DNA from: Humulus lupulus
Lineage: Eukaryota; Streptophyta; Magnoliopsida; Rosales; Cannabaceae
Direction: 5' to 3'
Length of the DNA: 64,000 nt
Assembly: GCF_963169125.1 (NCBI RefSeq)
Contig: NC_084802.1
Span: 19,747,107 to 19,811,106, forward strand
Below, in pieces: positions 60,409 through 64,000 of this stretch. Position 1 is the first letter of the stretch, and every line of letters starts with the position of its first letter. The translations under genes and the position numbers were made by a program. Below the pieces are notes generated by a model. It was not told the origin of the DNA. It worked only from the letters and a program-made list of their open reading frames with translations, and ran no database searches.

Positions 60409-60419
60409 AAAAAAAAACT

Positions 60420-60815
60420 CTTTTACAATAATATTACAGCGATTTAAACTTTTCCCCTTTTGTTCTTACTTATGTGATGATTTGTTTAGCTGTCTCTCTG
60501 ATGATGATAAAGTTTATGCAAACTTGAAAAATTACAATATAACTACTGCAAGCATAGTATACTACAATCTATTATGAAGAGGTAACTCTTAGCCAATGGT
60601 GTTTGGCTCCTCAAATAGTGAACAAACAGAGCAATCGGTGTTGTCCTCGCTGAAACATTTCAAGTTGGCCATGTTTCTCTGACCACTTCAACCCAAGATC
60701 GTACCCAAGTTCATCCACATTCACTCATAAATGAATTCTTAAATCTAAGTTTATTTTGTACAAGTAGGTTTTCATATTGTTATAAGTACGAAAATCACTA
60801 GTGAAGAAATTGCCC
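60420..60815. other. Downstream spacer, no gene
   Basis: AT-rich sequence after ADH. No coding sequence, RNA gene or clear repeat seen. Confidence 0.5.
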
Positions 60816-61170
60816 AATTATTAACGGGTTTATATTTTTTTGGACTTTATATTTTGACAAATTATTCTTTGGACCTTATATTTTGTAAAATTGTTAAAAT
60901 AGAATTCTAAACCCGATTTTGGTCAATGTTTTCTCAATTAAAATCACAAATTATTTACCAAACTAACAATTCAGAAAAAAAAAAAAAATTATTTTGATTA
61001 AAAACTGTGTTATTATATTCAAATTTTTTTTTCATCAAAATTGAGTTTATGGTTCTATTTTAACTATTTTACAAAACATAGGGTCCAAAAAGTAATTTGT
61101 CAAAACACAAGATCCAAACAGGTAATGAGACAAAACACATGATCTAAAAATGTATTAACCCATTATTAAT
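60816..61170. mobile_element. Foldback MITE-like element, copy 1
   Basis: The two halves are long inverted repeats: TTTGGACCTTATATTTTG near 60872 pairs with AAACATAGGGTCCAAA near 61080, and the ends (TTAACGGGTTTATATTTTT and its complement) also pair. About 355 bases, no open frame. A second copy of the same family lies at 61416-61780 in the same orientation. Confidence 0.6.
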
Positions 61171-61415
61171 TTCGGGTTGTGAGGTAAACACACCTATTTT
61201 TAAAAGCAATGACAACATCGTCTTTGACAGCATATCTGGCCTGACTCACTTAATATATTTTCTAACTTTGCATTTCTTCTAGACCATGAGAATTTTTTAC
61301 TCTGATTTATTCTTATTTTTCAATAACAAGTGCTCATAATAAGATTTGCCTTATTATTTTCTTTAGGCCTCCATTGAGCTAACTGTGTATAACCATGTGA
61401 ATAGTTGGAATTAGA

Positions 61416-61780
61416 AAGGATTTATATTTTTTAGACCCTATATTTTGTCACATTACCTGTTTGATTTTGTGTTTTGACAAATTATTTTTTGGACCATATA
61501 TTTTGTAAAATGGTTAAATAAAACCTTAAACCTGATTTTGGTCAAAGTTTTCTCAATAGAAATCACAAATAATTCACCAAATTAACAATTCAAAACAAAA
61601 ATAAAATAATTATGCTTAAAAATTGTATTATTATCTTCAATTTTTTTCTTCATCAAAATTGACTTTATGGGTCTATTTGAACTATTTTACTAAATATAGG
61701 ATCCAAAAATGAATTTTTTAAAACACAGGATCCAAATAGGTAATCAGAAAAAATACAGGGTCCAAAAAGATATAAACTCA
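61416..61780. mobile_element. Foldback MITE-like element, copy 2
   Basis: Same order of motifs as copy 1: TTTATATTTTTTAGACCC at the left end and GGGTCCAAAAAGATATAAA at the right end. It has the inner motifs CCTGATTTTGGTCAA and GACTTTATGGGTCTATTT. The ends are not exactly fixed. Confidence 0.6.
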
Positions 61781-61949
61781 ATTAAAAATTGTTACCACAA
61801 ACATGTCTCATCTTTCATTGATGTGGTTGTAAATAATGACACATCATAATGTACAAAAATAATGTATAAATTGAGGACGTGTCTAGCATTATCATTCCAA
61901 ATATTGAAATAGTTTGTGGTTTTTGTTCATTTAAAAAAAATACTTAGAT

Positions 61950-62241
61950 ATCATTTGGTTGGAGGGAATGAAAATAGAAGAATAGAAAATGGAATGAGAA
62001 ATTGAATAGGAATGGAATAGAATAAAAATTAATATAAATAAAAAATTAATTTTTTTTTAATCTTGCATTAGAATGGTTATTCCTTACATTTTCAAATGGA
62101 ATAGTTATTCCACAAAAAATGTGAAAAAACCTTTCCATTAGAATGATATTCTAATACACTAAAATGCAACTAAACAAATGAATGAAATACAAAATGATTA
62201 TTTTTCATTTCGTTCGATTTTATTAACTCCAACCAAACATC
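61950..62241. mobile_element. MITE with TTTGGTTGGA termini
   Basis: The left end reads ATCATTTGGTTGGAGGGAAT and the right end, on the minus strand, GATGTTTGGTTGGAGTTAAT. The inner sequence is AT-rich and has GGAATAG and complement repeats. No open frame. The superfamily is uncertain. Confidence 0.55.
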
Positions 62242-62341
62242 AGCTGTTATTGAGGTTCTTTTCTTTATGCAACTTGGGGTTCCTTGCAAAAATCTCAAAA
62301 TCTAAAGTCGATAGAGTTCTGGAATAAGATGAAATCAATAG

Positions 62342-62757
62342 TGTTGAATTGTCAAAGCCCTTGGGTAGTAATGGGAGACATACCCCAATGTTTTACAGAT
62401 ATATGATGCCAAGTGTGGGGAAAAAGCACTCAGCTAAGAGACATGTTTGAGAACAGAGAAGGGCAATTTGAGAGAGAAAATTGTTCGTGATAATCAAGAA
62501 ATAAAAGATAAAAAAAGAATATGAAAAGGCTGTATATTCTCTTTGTATTAATTCCTTATTAAAATGCTTCAGCAAATAGTGCTGAATATATATTACAGTA
62601 CCTTGTACAGGTATAATAAAATTGGTATTATTATAGGTGTAAAGGTGGACACATATTGTACAATTCCACAATCAGTGGAGGCTTGTCTGATCTAGAAGAA
62701 TCATATGACAGTAAATACACAAGGCATATTCCATGCTATCAAATTCTTATTTTAACA
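62342..62757 (-). repeat. 3' LTR of a copia relic
   Basis: In plus orientation TGTTGAATTGTC to ATTTTAACA, 416 bases, ending directly at a polypurine tract (CCAAGCTTGAGGGAGCA on the minus strand, 62758-62775). The left end is a guess based on TG and length. Confidence 0.55.
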
Positions 62758-62775
62758 TGCTCCCTCAAGCTTGGC

Positions 62776-63128
62776 TATTGTAGTGATACTACAACAAGAT
62801 TGTTCTTCATATATTCAAACTGAGTGATTGAAACAGCTTTGGTGAAAACATTTGCTATTTGCTCTTTTTTAGGGATATGCTTGATTTCAACAAGGCCTTG
62901 CTTGATGAGGTCTCTAATGTAATGCACATCACCTTCAGTTTGCTTTGTTCTGCTGTGAAAAACTAGATTAGATGAAAGCTACTTGGCACCTGCGTTATCG
63001 CACCAAATGACAGCAGGTGTACTGTGTTTCAGTCCGATTTTTTTGAACAATTCATTTAGCCAAGCAACTTCTGTAGCTGTTTGGGATAGTGCTTTGTATT
63101 CTACATCAGTTGATGACTCTTCCACAAC
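62776..63128 (-). pseudogene. RNase H end of a copia pol, cut by an LTR
   Basis: On the minus strand from 63128: EESSTDVEYKALSQTATEVA, then WLNELFKKIG, VIWCDNAGAK, a stop, FHSRTKQTEGDVHYIRDLI and IANVFTKAVS. This is the end of copia pol, with the usual Glu and Asp. Apart from one stop it is readable to its end near 62780. The upstream part is displaced by the LTR inserted at 63129. Confidence 0.85.
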
Positions 63129-64000
63129 TGTAACGCCCTAGTTACTCAAAGACCGTTACTGTAGACTTTAAATAGTACTTAACTCGCTAAACGAGTCATT
63201 TGGTTATAAATGTGCATCTAGGTTTTATTAATAGGCTAAGGTGAAAAATCTCAATCAAAATGAATGAATATATTTTATTTAAAACAAAAAACTGTACATG
63301 GGTCCATAAAGGTGTTTATAAAGTTATTTACAATATAAAATGGTCAGTACAGTGTAAAAATTACAACCCACCGACCTAAGCGGCAAAAATAGGGTTTAGT
63401 TCTTCTGAGAAACACCTTAGCCGTTGTGGTCAAGCAGCCACATATGTACACATCGCCACCTAAGCTCTCCACTCAAGGTTGGGTGAGCTTTTCTTTCCCT
63501 TTACCTGCACCACATAGCACCCGTGACCCAAGGCTCAGTAAGAAAACTTATTACTGTATATATGTAATATCAATAAATGATTCTGGTAATCATTCAGGGG
63601 CTTGCAGCCCTAATCAAATAAGTGAGTCACACTTTGGGCTCCGCACCCTAATCAAATAAGTGACTAATAAGTCTATCTTTGGATAGATGACTAATAAGTC
63701 TATCTCTAGGGCTCTACACCCTAAGCCATGTGACATTCAGTCACCTAAGCCTTTTGACTCTGGCTCTATGTAACTAGTCTTTAGACTAGACAAGCACTTT
63801 TAGATTTCATTGAACTTAGGGTCGGTCAAGCATTTCATGCTCGTGGTGATTAGATCTAATTATTTTGCCCTGTGTTAAACACATTAATGTCGTTCTTGAC
63901 TCTTAAGCCAATACCATACGACCAGTGCTCATATCACCACTGAACTTGACTGATAAGTCACAGCTTCAGGATCAATACTAAACACCAATGACGTTCTCTG
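63129..64000 (-). mobile_element. LTR of the D/E family, running off the right edge
   Basis: It starts TGTAACGCCC and follows the text of D and E (AAGCGGCAAAAATAGGGTTTA, CACATAGCACCCGTGA). The array near 63580-63720 is again different (GATGACTAATAAGTCTATC). ACAAC stands before it (63124-63128). It cannot be told from the window whether this is a solo LTR or part of a full element. Confidence 0.85.

Overview
The window is a gene-poor stretch of a plant nuclear genome, most likely a eudicot with a large, repeat-rich genome. It is AT-rich, it holds LTR retrotransposons of both the Ty3/gypsy and Ty1/copia kinds plus a CACTA transposon, and its only intact cellular gene is a nine-exon plant class-P alcohol dehydrogenase (ADH1 type). 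I cannot name the species from the sequence.

Layout. (1) 1-2588: 5' end of a minus-strand gypsy element A (gag relic, primer site, LTR), running off the left edge. (2) 2734-3069: a Tourist-like MITE. (3) 3150-24223: a CACTA element with CACTACAAGAAAAAG termini, an ATA target duplication and palindromic subterminal repeats; its transposase genes are broken and fused. A complete gypsy element B (7491-22264, duplication CCATT) sits inside it, and a solo LTR, C1 (15369-17275, duplication GTGCT), sits inside B. (4) 24986-26930: solo LTR C2, same family as C1. (5) about 27900-55390: a second nested block. An old chromovirus J (pol relic 53066-55390 and, by inference, a long LTR to its left) is split by chromovirus D (29303-37395, duplication TACAT, carrying solo LTR C3) and by copia element F (38116-51284, carrying solo LTRs E and G). 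(6) 57470-60263: ADH1, plus strand, with its promoter. (7) 60816-62241: small foldback and MITE-type elements. (8) 62342-64000: a copia relic cut by another D/E-family LTR that runs off the right edge.

The retrotransposon parts work as usual: gag, protease, reverse transcriptase, RNase H and integrase between LTRs, with a tRNA-type primer site next to the 5' LTR and a polypurine tract next to the 3' LTR. Element B is of the Tat type: it has two RNase H domains and a separate gene on the opposite strand between integrase and the 3' LTR, with its own TATA-like box and a leader intron.

Most notable: (a) the antisense gene of B is bracketed by two identical polypurine tracts, each abutting a hairpin; (b) LTRs of different families carry, inside the LTR, cassettes of iterated short palindromes (CGATATATCG, AGCGCT, TCGCGA), in two of the families as pairs about 20-23 bases apart; (c) the CACTA transposase is fused in frame to the middle of the second CACTA gene by a deletion. 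Everything was read by eye; no search or alignment was run.
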